Source: Paenibacillus sabuli (lineage in GTDB: Bacteria > Bacillota > Bacilli > Paenibacillales > Paenibacillaceae). From it: a stretch of 59,326 bases of DNA. Of the stretch, positions 9,019 to 16,141 are shown in pieces (the stretch's first letter is position 1; every line of letters starts with the position of its first letter). The position numbers were made by a program, and so were the translations under genes. The DNA lies in NCBI RefSeq assembly GCF_014705605.1, contig NZ_JACXIZ010000023.1, positions 1-59,326 of the forward strand. The letters run 5' to 3'. The notes under the pieces were generated by a model. It did not search any database. It was not told where the DNA came from and was given only the letters and a program-made list of their open reading frames with translations.

Positions 9019-9921
9019 TTATTCGCGCTCAATAAGTTGCACGCCTTCCGGCAAAGACTCGCGATCGACTGTAAACTCGTAATCGTCGAAAGAACGGACG
9101 ATATCAGTCGTTTTATTAGCTTTCACTAGGCTTTGCAACCGGTGGGCAGGCGCGTTTCCTAACTTGGAGGAGTGCTCAAATACAAAAAGCTTACGCACCG
9201 CCATTTGACCTCGGGTAGCGGAGCGATCATGCTCGAACATGTTGACCAGCGCTTCGAGCAGCGTCTCATAATCTCCATTCGTGAATCCGGTTTTATCCGC
9301 CAAGTAAGCCGAGATGTATCCATCCATGCGATAAAGACCGTACGGCACGACATGCTTGCGGCCCATTTCCCGTCCCTTTTCCGTCCCTTCCTGCGTGACG
9401 GCCTGCCTAGTGATGGTGACCTCTTGCGAGAAAATCGGATCGAGACTACGCGCAAACGTAAATTGAACCGGGCCGCGGACCTGACCTGTGTTGACCTTCG
9501 TTGTCATGACGGCACCGAATGTACGAATATCGTAAAAGTTGGTGCACATCCATTTGGTTAGGCGTGAAGCCTCTTCGTTATCTTTCGGTTTCAATTCTTT
9601 TTTATCCGCATCGCCAGGTCGCAACGCTTGGTAAGCTTTGCGATGCTGCTCATTGAGGACACCGCCTTCAGTCACATAAATGTTGAAGCCTTCCTCGCCG
9701 CCGCGCGTCAGTTCAATGAAGTTGCGCACTTTTCGCTTCAAGCAGACATCTGTCACGATGCCGTTGCCGGTTTCCGGGTCGATCCGCGGCATATTGCCGG
9801 CATCCGGGTCGCCGTTCGGATTGCCGTTAATGACATCAAAAAACAAGGAGAATTCGACACGCTTGGAGAGCAGTTCGGTGCTACCGGCTTGACCGAGAAA
9901 TTCTTTTTCCATTGTCGACAT
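9019..9921 (-). CDS. cas7: Type I-C Cascade backbone protein Cas7 (Csd2)
   Basis: A 300-residue Cas7/Csd2 protein that forms the helical backbone of the type I-C surveillance complex along the crRNA. The family signatures are FFDVINGNPNGDPDAGN near the N-terminus and, further on, FGAVM, VRGPVQF and a C-terminal EFTVDRE. It is the last gene of the minus-strand cas5c-cas8c-cas7 run, 28 bp after cas8c, with AAGGCGAGA as its ribosome site. Downstream one would expect cas4, cas1 and cas2 in a complete I-C locus. Instead an unrelated ArsR gene follows, so the locus can interfere but not acquire spacers by itself. Confidence 0.95.
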   Translation of the reverse strand: MSTMEKEFLGQAGSTELLSKRVEFSLFFDVINGNPNGDPDAGNMPRIDPETGNGIVTDVCLKRKVRNFIELTRGGEEGFNIYVTEGGVLNEQHRKAYQALRPGDADKKELKPKDNEEASRLTKWMCTNFYDIRTFGAVMTTKVNTGQVRGPVQFTFARSLDPIFSQEVTITRQAVTQEGTEKGREMGRKHVVPYGLYRMDGYISAYLADKTGFTNGDYETLLEALVNMFEHDRSATRGQMAVRKLFVFEHSSKLGNAPAHRLQSLVKANKTTDIVRSFDDYEFTVDRESLPEGVQLIERE

Positions 9922-9949
9922 TGTTCATCTCGCCTTTCGGAATTGGATT

Positions 9950-11812
9950 TTATTCTTCGGATTCTTCCGCGTTCAACGCTCCTGCAGCTTCCTGTTTGGC
10001 TTCGGTTGCCGCTTTAATCTGAGCGATATAGGCTTGCTTCTGATGGTAGTAGCCTAGAATAAATATGCCCTGTTGATGCACATCAAGACGAACGGGGAAG
10101 CCGTTTACTTGCTGCATAATTCCGGCTATTTCACGATCGCGCAATTCGCCGTAGCGAGCTTTGCTCATATGATGCTGCGCCAGCTTAATCAGGATCGGAA
10201 ACACAGCGCCGGGGTTAGAGGATGCAGAGCTGAAGTAGCGGTCTTTGATGGTAGCGTTCAGCTTTCCGGAAGCGGCTTCTTGCTGAGCCTTCTCCAGCAC
10301 GGCAAACAATTGACCGAGGCGATAAGCAGGATTCTGGTTTTCGTTCGTATCCAGGCTCAACGGCATTTCCTCCTTGGAATCGGTGTGAAATCGGTTGTAG
10401 CGATTTAAATAGGCTTTCAGAATAGAGACACGCAAATGTGTAATCAATCCGTCCGCCCGTATCCGGTTAATGATCATCAGAAAGATCGAGCGTGGATAGA
10501 CGGTTCCTTGCAGAACGCCGCGCAGCAGTTCCCCGCCAAGTCGCTTGGGAGGTTCTTCCCCGACCTTCTTGCCATCCGCCCCGACGCGCATCGTTTCGGC
10601 CACAATTCGATCAATGGACGGGTTTTCTCGGTAGCCGCTGGTCTGCGCGGGTAACGCCATGTCATAAGCATGCAGGGCGAGCTTTCGAACCAGGTCCCCA
10701 AAGCTGCCCTGCCAAAAGAAGCGCACGGCGATTCGAGCGTTGTTCGGGGATAGTCCCAGAATATAGAAAGGAGTATCACCGAAAGGAATATCTTGATTGG
10801 GAATTGAATTCGGATTCAGTTGTCTGCCCTGACGTACACGGTCAAGCAAATCACCAAGCAGTGCTGTCGTCCTTGTGTCTTCTTGAGGCGTCGAGGTAGA
10901 CTGAAAAACCTGTTGAACAAACGGACTGGTCGATTCCTCCGCGGACCTGGTGGCTGCCCAGAAGACGACCGTCATATCGCCGATCAGCTTGCGATTGGTG
11001 TCCGAAGCCAACAAATGATTCAGTGCAGTCGTATAGCTGAACACCGCCGCCTTGCTGACAGGCGAGTTGTAGCTCTGTTCCTTGTCATAGGAGTCCGCCG
11101 AGCGAAAGTTGAACGAGACAAGAGAAGCCCCTGCCGATTGCGCGCCGCGCACGCCTTTAATTTTGTCGTGCGTTCTGGCGATCGATACGTCCGCATCACC
11201 CGTGAGCAAGCACTGACCGTCGAATTCGGAAGCGGTGTTCGACTGTTCGCGATATTGAATCCAGGCTGATCGAACAGCAGGGGATTCATGAATGGGAACC
11301 ATATCAAATGCAAAAATCACATTTGTATCAATGCCTTTATCCAAATCCTCCATGTACGGTTGAAGCAGCGGGTGGTCGCGTACGAGCGCGAGGTCCCACT
11401 GTTCGTAAAACAATAACAGCGCGCGCGCCGCTTCGTCGTCCACATCCGCTAGTACGTCCAGGGCCAGCGCTTTGGCCGCCTCGTATTTCTTGCGAGCGTC
11501 CGCACGCTTTTTAAGCGTTGCGGCTTCATTAGACATAACCGGATAATGTCCGAGCGCGTATTCCGCCTTGTCCGACACAAAGTAAGGGACAACGCCGCTG
11601 GAGCGACTAGACTGCTCCGGGACAATGAATCTTACCGGTTGCTTTCTTTTGCCGGATTCGTCGCGAATATCTCTGAAGGATTGCAAATTGCCATCTACCG
11701 TCAGATCGCACACATAGGTGACTTTCCCCAAGCTGAAATAAAGAGGGCTCACTTCAGAATCGGGGTCGGCTAGCAAATCGTGGTACCGCTGATGGAGCGC
11801 TTGAATTATCAT
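9950..11812 (-). CDS. cas8c: Type I-C Cascade large subunit Cas8c (Csd1)
   Basis: A 620-residue Csd1/Cas8c protein, the PAM-reading large subunit of the I-C complex; in this family an internal start inside cas8c often yields the small subunit Cas11c. Recognisable stretches are SLGKVTYVCDLTVDG near the N-terminus, FVPEQSSRSSGVVPYF, the central SFNFRSADSYDKEQ and FYILGLSPNNARIAVRFFW, and the C-terminal LDVHQQGIFILGYYHQKQAY. Length is normal. It overlaps nothing but follows cas5c after only 6 bp, so the two are surely co-transcribed. An internal start for Cas11c is expected in the C-terminal third but was not pinned down. Confidence 0.95.
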   Translation of the reverse strand: MIIQALHQRYHDLLADPDSEVSPLYFSLGKVTYVCDLTVDGNLQSFRDIRDESGKRKQPVRFIVPEQSSRSSGVVPYFVSDKAEYALGHYPVMSNEAATLKKRADARKKYEAAKALALDVLADVDDEAARALLLFYEQWDLALVRDHPLLQPYMEDLDKGIDTNVIFAFDMVPIHESPAVRSAWIQYREQSNTASEFDGQCLLTGDADVSIARTHDKIKGVRGAQSAGASLVSFNFRSADSYDKEQSYNSPVSKAAVFSYTTALNHLLASDTNRKLIGDMTVVFWAATRSAEESTSPFVQQVFQSTSTPQEDTRTTALLGDLLDRVRQGRQLNPNSIPNQDIPFGDTPFYILGLSPNNARIAVRFFWQGSFGDLVRKLALHAYDMALPAQTSGYRENPSIDRIVAETMRVGADGKKVGEEPPKRLGGELLRGVLQGTVYPRSIFLMIINRIRADGLITHLRVSILKAYLNRYNRFHTDSKEEMPLSLDTNENQNPAYRLGQLFAVLEKAQQEAASGKLNATIKDRYFSSASSNPGAVFPILIKLAQHHMSKARYGELRDREIAGIMQQVNGFPVRLDVHQQGIFILGYYHQKQAYIAQIKAATEAKQEAAGALNAEESEE

Positions 11813-11818
11813 CGCTCG

Positions 11819-12481
11819 TCACACCCCTTCGGCAAACGGCGGGACACGAACAATGCCCTGGCGCATTTCGGCACGGAAAAATTTCGGGGTCATGTTGTTC
11901 ATAAAATCGATGTCGTGGAGCATCCAGCCCAAGTCCTTGTCCGGCTTGTCCGAATAGAAACTGACGGGCATTTCCTCATCGGGTTCGATTAACTTGAAGT
12001 GAGCGGCAAATTCGCGGCAGCCCAGATAAGGACGATGAAAGCACTGGCCCTGGCGGGCGCGGCGCAAAAAGATGTTGTAATGCTTCTCGGGGGAATCCTC
12101 GCTTCCGGCGGCAGCCGTCATATCAAAGTGCGCCTCAATGAGGTAGGCGGGGGCTTTTAACATGAGTGTAGCACGTTGTTGCCGCTCCTCGGTCACGACC
12201 TGGGCGAGCGTGGCCGTCTTTCCATTCATCGCGTTTTTGATGGCCGATGTCGAAATCTTATTCTCGATCTCGTTGCGCCGCACGTTCTCGAAGCGAATTT
12301 CATTCAAGACGTGAATACGACCCACCACCCACCGAATTGCGGGCTTCCAGTGGATTGCTTCCAGCAGACCTCGCGCTGCCGATGGCGTCATGACATCGTA
12401 GCTCACCCGCTCCACTTTCATCTCAGGCCGGGTGAAACAGGCGTAATCGCCGCAAACGTGAAGTTTAATTCCGTAACCCAC
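11819..12481 (-). CDS. cas5c: Type I-C pre-crRNA endonuclease and Cascade subunit Cas5c (Cas5d)
   Basis: A 220-residue Cas5d-type protein (GIKLHVCGDYACFTRPEM, SYDVMTPSAARGLLEAIHW, ENVRRNEI). In type I-C, which lacks Cas6, this protein cuts the repeat and keeps the 5' handle. It starts with GTG at 12481, with AAGGAGGGG seven to eight bases upstream. It begins the cas5c-cas8c-cas7 block, which is separated from cas3 by 580 bp holding a toxin unit and a crRNA-like RNA gene. No strong promoter was seen directly in front of cas5c, so it may be read from the toxin promoter at 12808-12837. Confidence 0.93.
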   Translation of the reverse strand: MGYGIKLHVCGDYACFTRPEMKVERVSYDVMTPSAARGLLEAIHWKPAIRWVVGRIHVLNEIRFENVRRNEIENKISTSAIKNAMNGKTATLAQVVTEERQQRATLMLKAPAYLIEAHFDMTAAAGSEDSPEKHYNIFLRRARQGQCFHRPYLGCREFAAHFKLIEPDEEMPVSFYSDKPDKDLGWMLHDIDFMNNMTPKFFRAEMRQGIVRVPPFAEGV

Positions 12482-12544
12482 TGCACTTCCCCTCCTTATC
12501 GATATTCTCGAAACGAAAAAGCGGAACTGTGGTATACTTGTAAG

Positions 12545-12663
12545 AGCATCAAAGGGGAGAAGAGAAGTGTTGGTGCACCTCTCTTCTGAAGTTCTCTAAG
12601 CTGTGTGTGATTGATGGTAAGCAACACAGGCCAACCTCTTTTCTAAATCGAGGTTGGCCTGTG
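12545..12663 (+). ncRNA. Probable antisense antitoxin RNA of the holin-like toxin
   Basis: A plus-strand promoter with an extended -10 (TGG-TATACT, 12530-12538) and a weak -35 (TCGAAA, 12508-12513) points toward the 3' end of the minus-strand toxin gene. The RNA would contain a 12-bp hairpin (12558-12569 with 12576-12587, one G-U pair) and end in the 14-bp hairpin 12625-12638/12650-12663, which spans the toxin stop codon. Convergent overlap with the toxin mRNA is the classic layout of Bacillus type I toxin-antitoxin pairs (txpA/ratA, bsrG). The exact ends are inferred. Confidence 0.55.
12625..12663. terminator. 14-bp hairpin shared by toxin mRNA and antisense RNA
   Basis: CACAGGCCAACCTC (12625-12638) pairs perfectly with 12650-12663. 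The 11-base loop includes the toxin stop codon (12643-12645). There is no strong T-run on either strand, so some read-through into cas5c is plausible. Confidence 0.6.
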
Positions 12664-12753
12664 CTTGTATGAACCGTAGGAAACGTACGAAAGCAACGAA
12701 AGAATGAATGAGCCGAATACAAGCATGAGGTAGAGAGTTTGGAAGATGTTCAT
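12643..12753 (-). CDS. Small hydrophobic holin-like toxin peptide, 36 residues
   Basis: Missed by length cut-offs. It starts MNIFQTLYLMLVFG and continues as one hydrophobic segment to about residue 23, then a short charged tail (SYKHRPTSI). Length, single transmembrane helix and the FxxLxLMLxFGxF pattern match the putative holin-like toxin (Hol-Tox) family of type I toxin-antitoxin systems. AGGAAGGGG lies six bases before the ATG. A minus promoter (TTGACT 12837-12832, 18 bp, TAAACT 12813-12808) gives a leader of about 48 nt. A convergent antisense RNA overlaps its 3' end. It sits between cas3 and cas5c, just downstream of sites matched by a crRNA-like guide RNA, so both antisense RNA and Cascade may silence it. 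Confidence 0.8.
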   Translation of the reverse strand: MNIFQTLYLMLVFGSFILSLLSYVSYGSYKHRPTSI

Positions 12754-12807
12754 AGTTTACCCCTTCCTTTCTTATAATTTTTTTCCTATATTTTTTACTT
12801 CATCGCA

Positions 12808-12837
12808 AGTTTACCAGAATCAAACTATGCAAGTCAA
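12808..12837 (-). promoter_or_regulatory. Promoter of the holin-like toxin (and possibly cas5c-8c-7)
   Basis: TTGACT (12837-12832), 18-bp spacer, TAAACT (12813-12808); start predicted near 12801. The 35-bp protospacer of the second guide target would end four bases upstream of the -35 box. Confidence 0.6.
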
Positions 12838-12870
12838 TTGATAATTGTAATTTTAAAAGATAGAATAAAA

Positions 12871-12912
12871 CTACTGAAGTTAGGTATACAAAATAGATTG
12901 TTAACTACTGAA
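12871..12912 (-). promoter_or_regulatory. Two TTC-PAM sites matching the crRNA-like guide
   Basis: Site 1: PAM TTC at 12912-12910, protospacer from 12909 downward. It agrees with the guide at positions 1-5, 7, 10-18 and 20; mismatches in the first 20 are at 6, 8, 9 and 19. Site 2: PAM TTC at 12878-12876, then AGTAG and matches at 7 and 8 only. The two are 34 bp apart, about one Cascade footprint. TTC is the known type I-C PAM. Partial pairing is what lets Cascade bind and repress without Cas3 destroying the locus. Confidence 0.65.
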
Positions 12913-12924
12913 CCCATCTTAAAT

Positions 12925-12960
12925 AAAAATGACACTTCCCTCGATGAAAGTGTCATTTTT
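12925..12960 (-). terminator. Intrinsic terminator of the crRNA-like RNA
   Basis: AAAAATGACACT (12925-12936) pairs with AGTGTCATTTTT (12949-12960). On the minus strand the hairpin ends in a T-run, and it follows the 23-nt guide directly. It works in both directions by symmetry. Confidence 0.85.
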
Positions 12961-12983
12961 ACAAGAATAGATTGCAACCTACT

Positions 12984-13011
12984 GTTTCAACCCACAACCC
13001 CGAAGGGCGAC
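12984..13011 (-). repeat. Single degenerate type I-C CRISPR repeat
   Basis: Minus strand: GTCGCCCT at the 5' end, a CCC-TTCG-GGG hairpin, and the 3' handle GTGGGTTGAAAC. Typical I-C repeats (GTCGCACT...GTGGATTGAAAY, 32 nt) agree at 7 of 8 and 10 of 12 end positions; this copy is four bases shorter in the stem-loop. No other copy occurs in the window. Confidence 0.75.
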
Positions 13012-13024
13012 TAGAACATCCTCT

Positions 13025-13054
13025 ATTTTACGGACTGGCGAATCGTAACGTCAA
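13025..13054 (-). promoter_or_regulatory. Promoter of the CreA-like RNA
   Basis: TTGACG (13054-13049), 18-bp spacer, TAAAAT (13030-13025), placed right after the cas3 stop codon (13063). The predicted start is only about seven bases before the repeat. Confidence 0.7.
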
Positions 13055-13062
13055 GTGACCAA

Positions 13063-15609
13063 TTACTCATCCTCAGCAAGCGTTTTTGAGAACGGACGAA
13101 CCCCTAAGTCTTTTAGATACCATTGATCGGGGTGCTTGAGCGCAAAAACCCCTTCCCGAATTTCATCCACCAGGCCGGCTTTGCAAAAAGCTTTAAATTC
13201 ATCAGGATCCAATTGTACAACATAAGGCTGAAGGCTGCGCAGAATGCCGAACACTCGATCCGTCTGTCGCAGTCGCTCCAATTGCTGCAGGGCATACGCG
13301 TCATATCCGATAACGACAGGCTTGGTCGTTTTATCCACGAGCCGGAACAATCGTGCGACGGTTTCAAACGGAAACTCCAGATACGCGGCTTTATCATTCA
13401 ACTTCGCCATAATCTGATGCTTGTCCGTTTTGTCTTCGGATGATCGTCCCAATGACTGGTACTGATAGACCTTGGCAAAGTATGCTTGAATGGCCGCGGA
13501 AGAAAAGGAATCTTCCCCATACGTTCCAATCACTTCTTTGGCAATATCCGCACTTGTGCGCAGCCAGCTATTGGGGTTCGGCGTCGACCGTTCAAACACA
13601 TAGACAAAGGACTCGTCAATTGATCCTTCCCCGTTGCGATTGCACCGCCCGGCAGCTTGCACGATGGAGTCCAGCCCGGCCAGTTCGCGATAAACAACGG
13701 GAAAATCGATATCAACCCCGCATTCGATTAATTGGGTGCTGATCAGAACACAAGGCAGCTTGCAGAAAAGCCGCCTCCGAATTCTTCTCAGTCGATGCTC
13801 CCGATGCTTGGCACACATTCGCGCGCTAAGATGAAAGACGACTGTGGGATCGCCGATGCGCTCCAGCGTCTTCTCATACAGTTCCCTTGCCGACTGACGG
13901 GTATTAACAACGCACATTGCCTGACGGTGCCCGGCCAGACGGTTCACTAGCGCGTCATCATCCTGGCGGCCGAGCATTAGCGGGCGCACACGCTGGAAGC
14001 ACTCGAAGCGGCCGGGTGACACATCGCCTATCAGTTCCTGGATGGGCAGAGGAGAAGCTACGCTTGACCGAGTTTGATTTCCGGAACCTGCAAACAGTGA
14101 TGACAAGTTCGGCTGGGTTGCTGTGGAGAACACAATCGTACTCCCATAATTTCTAGCTAATTCCTCGAGCGCATACAGCGACGGCTTGAAAAATTGTCCG
14201 TTCATCATCTGGGCCTCATCCAGCACGATGACGCTGTTAGCCAAATTGTGAAGCTTTCGACAGCGTGAACGCGTATTGCCAAACAACGATTCAAAAAACT
14301 GCACATTCGTCGTAACCACGACAGGAAGATCCCAATTTTCAGTTGCGAGCGCAAGCTTTTTCTTTATTTTTCGGGTTTCGTCCATCTGCTCCCAGTCGTC
14401 ATCGGACGATTCGTGCCGGATGTTGGAATGATGCTCCAGCACTTGATCGGCGCCCAGTATATCACGGTAAATTTTTGCGTTCTGTTCGATAATGCTTGTA
14501 TACGGAATGACGAAAATAATGCGGCGCAACTTCCAATGAACAGCGTGGGCGAGAGAAAAGCCGAGAGAAATCAGCGTTTTGCCGCTACCCGTCGGCAAGG
14601 TGAGCGTATACAGCCCTTGTTCGCCTTCGGCGCGGGCCATACACGCCTTCAGCAGCTCTGATCGAACGGTATCGATTCTCTTTTCAGGGGCTGCAAAATT
14701 ATCGGAAATGTGGCCTTCAAACCGTTCCAACAAAAGCGACATGGAAGCCGCCCGCCCCCTAAGCTCGGCGCGGGCTCGGTTGGCATATCTCTCCGCATCC
14801 AAGGAGTCGGCATCAATGACGCACGAGAACAGCATGCGAATAAACATGGAAAGCGTCATGCCTGCATGAAATCCAGGGACTAAGGGAAGCGGCATCGGGT
14901 CGCCAGCGGCCCGGGGCATGTGCTGTTCCAACGCTGCTCGGTAAGAAGGAAGTCCCTCTTTGACAAGCCTTCTGGCCAGCACCCGCTCGTTCGCAGAGCC
15001 TGCGGTTCCAAAATCAACTAATCCGGCATGATGACCGGCAATGACATAAGCCGCAATGTGCGCGATCGAGTCGCCTCCCCATTGCTTGTGTACATATTGG
15101 GCGCCGGCGGTGGAATGATCAACCCGAACGGGAGAGCCGTTCAGTCTCTGTTGGAACGCTTCCGAGAATTTCCCCGCATCGTGCAGTCGCCCTGCGAGCT
15201 CCCCCCACTTCTCGGCTTTGAAGTGCGCTGCAAATTCGGCGGCCCTTTTACCGACTTCAAGCAAGTGCGAGTTTAGCAATTGCCACTGATTCTTGTCTGC
15301 TGACTCGGCTCGATGTGCGTAATAGGCGGTATATAGGGTTTGCCCGTCCGCTTCGATTTCATGGTGCAGCTCGGCGTTGTCCAGGTTTTCCATATTGACA
15401 ATATCCAGCTTGTACAATCCCGCCGCATCCCTTAATTGAGTGTGAATGGACAATGGGATATCCTTGCCGTACAGCGCCAGATCAATATCAGAATTGTCCC
15501 GATGATCGCCGCGCGCCCGCGACCCGAACAACACGACACGTTCCAGAGCAGCCTCGTCTAAAAATACAGCGTAGAGTCGCTTGAAAACTGATTCAGGTAG
15601 CTGCGACAT
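13063..15609 (-). CDS. cas3: MntA nucleotidyltransferase fused to type I-C Cas3 (HD nuclease-helicase)
   Basis: 848 residues. Residues 1-94 form a minimal nucleotidyltransferase with the MntA signature GS-X10-DxD (G29 S30 ... D41 I42 D43) and a third Asp at 69 (KLDIV). The domain ends in the family-typical EIEADGQTLY. Cas3 begins at once with YYAHRAES (96-103), where stand-alone I-C Cas3 proteins start. HD nuclease: HDAGKF, DHSTAGAQYV, AGHHAG. Helicase: TLPTGSGKT (Walker A), LDEAQ (Walker B), FSTATQP, and motif VI QAAGRCNRNGE. All catalytic residues look intact. The ATG at 15609 overlaps the stop of the upstream hepT gene as TGATG, with AGGGG upstream, so the two are translationally coupled. 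MntA normally neutralises HepT by adding AMP to its tyrosine; here that activity should be tethered to the CRISPR effector nuclease. The fusion is not an annotation artefact: one frame, no stop. Confidence 0.92.
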   Translation of the reverse strand: MSQLPESVFKRLYAVFLDEAALERVVLFGSRARGDHRDNSDIDLALYGKDIPLSIHTQLRDAAGLYKLDIVNMENLDNAELHHEIEADGQTLYTAYYAHRAESADKNQWQLLNSHLLEVGKRAAEFAAHFKAEKWGELAGRLHDAGKFSEAFQQRLNGSPVRVDHSTAGAQYVHKQWGGDSIAHIAAYVIAGHHAGLVDFGTAGSANERVLARRLVKEGLPSYRAALEQHMPRAAGDPMPLPLVPGFHAGMTLSMFIRMLFSCVIDADSLDAERYANRARAELRGRAASMSLLLERFEGHISDNFAAPEKRIDTVRSELLKACMARAEGEQGLYTLTLPTGSGKTLISLGFSLAHAVHWKLRRIIFVIPYTSIIEQNAKIYRDILGADQVLEHHSNIRHESSDDDWEQMDETRKIKKKLALATENWDLPVVVTTNVQFFESLFGNTRSRCRKLHNLANSVIVLDEAQMMNGQFFKPSLYALEELARNYGSTIVFSTATQPNLSSLFAGSGNQTRSSVASPLPIQELIGDVSPGRFECFQRVRPLMLGRQDDDALVNRLAGHRQAMCVVNTRQSARELYEKTLERIGDPTVVFHLSARMCAKHREHRLRRIRRRLFCKLPCVLISTQLIECGVDIDFPVVYRELAGLDSIVQAAGRCNRNGEGSIDESFVYVFERSTPNPNSWLRTSADIAKEVIGTYGEDSFSSAAIQAYFAKVYQYQSLGRSSEDKTDKHQIMAKLNDKAAYLEFPFETVARLFRLVDKTTKPVVIGYDAYALQQLERLRQTDRVFGILRSLQPYVVQLDPDEFKAFCKAGLVDEIREGVFALKHPDQWYLKDLGVRPFSKTLAEDE

Positions 15610-16058
15610 CACGGTTTTCCCCTGTTTTCATCGAGAGGTTCAACATGTTCCTGGATTACCTTTGTTATGGCATGCTGGAGCCTCTGCAATTCCGGGTAAT
15701 ACTCCTTACAAATTGCTGCATATACGGCTTGAGCTGTCCGTTCTTTATACGTATGTGTCGTTAAGTTGCGATCCTCAATCATGGCCTCCCAATGCTTGGG
15801 GTTTTCAATCCACCCTGAAGCAAATGCCTCGGAAAAAATCTCGCGCGGATGTCTCAACTCGACACCTTGAAAAGATAATACAGATTTTAAAACTTTCCAG
15901 GCCGTTTCATACGTATACTCAAATCGTTGAATGGTAGCATCCCTGACATATTCATTGAAATTACGTTCACCGATTGCTTTGGACAAGGAATGCAGAGCCT
16001 CTGAAAACTGCTTTTCGTTATAACGCAGCCTTTTTAGCTTCTCAATGGGAAACGTCAT
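15609..16058 (-). CDS. hepT: HepT-type HEPN ribonuclease toxin
   Basis: 149-residue all-helical HEPN protein of the HI0074/nucleotidyltransferase-substrate-binding family. The catalytic motif RX4HXY is complete: R97, H102, Y104 (RNLTTHTY). In studied HepT-MntA pairs, HepT is an RNase toxin and the Tyr of this motif is AMPylated by MntA. Other family features: FEYTYETAWK and HPREIFSEAF. It is the first gene of the cas3 transcript, followed without a gap by the MntA-Cas3 fusion. A TATACT box (minus strand, 16108-16103) lies 45 bp upstream without a clear -35. GGGGGG upstream of the ATG may serve as the ribosome site. The order toxin then antitoxin-Cas3 means loss of Cas3 would also remove the antitoxin. 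Confidence 0.9.
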   Translation of the reverse strand: MTFPIEKLKRLRYNEKQFSEALHSLSKAIGERNFNEYVRDATIQRFEYTYETAWKVLKSVLSFQGVELRHPREIFSEAFASGWIENPKHWEAMIEDRNLTTHTYKERTAQAVYAAICKEYYPELQRLQHAITKVIQEHVEPLDENRGKP

Positions 16059-16141
16059 GCCTGCTCAACCCCCCATTCCAACATAAACCCATTTATTTTA
16101 TGAGTATATCACATTCGGTGATCGCATAGCGGTCCGCCGCG

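Larger units (their letters stand above)
12925..13018 (-). ncRNA. CreA-like guide RNA gene (degenerate I-C repeat plus guide)
   Basis: A compact transcription unit on the minus strand: promoter TTGACG-18-TAAAAT, start near 13018, degenerate type I-C repeat 13011-12984, 23-nt guide 12983-12961, then a strong terminator. The RNA would be about 94 nt. There is no second repeat; the 3' end is made by the terminator. The guide begins AGTAGG and has its best match 50-70 bp further downstream, next to a TTC PAM upstream of the holin-like toxin. This is the layout of CreA antitoxin RNAs in CRISPR-regulated toxin-antitoxin modules, known mostly from other type I subtypes. It may alternatively be the last remnant of a CRISPR array, but the dedicated promoter and matched target argue for function. 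Confidence 0.7.

Noticed and set aside
15612-15612. GTG at 15612 as the start of the Cas3 fusion
   Set aside because: It gives only one extra residue; the ATG at 15609 forms the usual TGATG coupling with the hepT stop.
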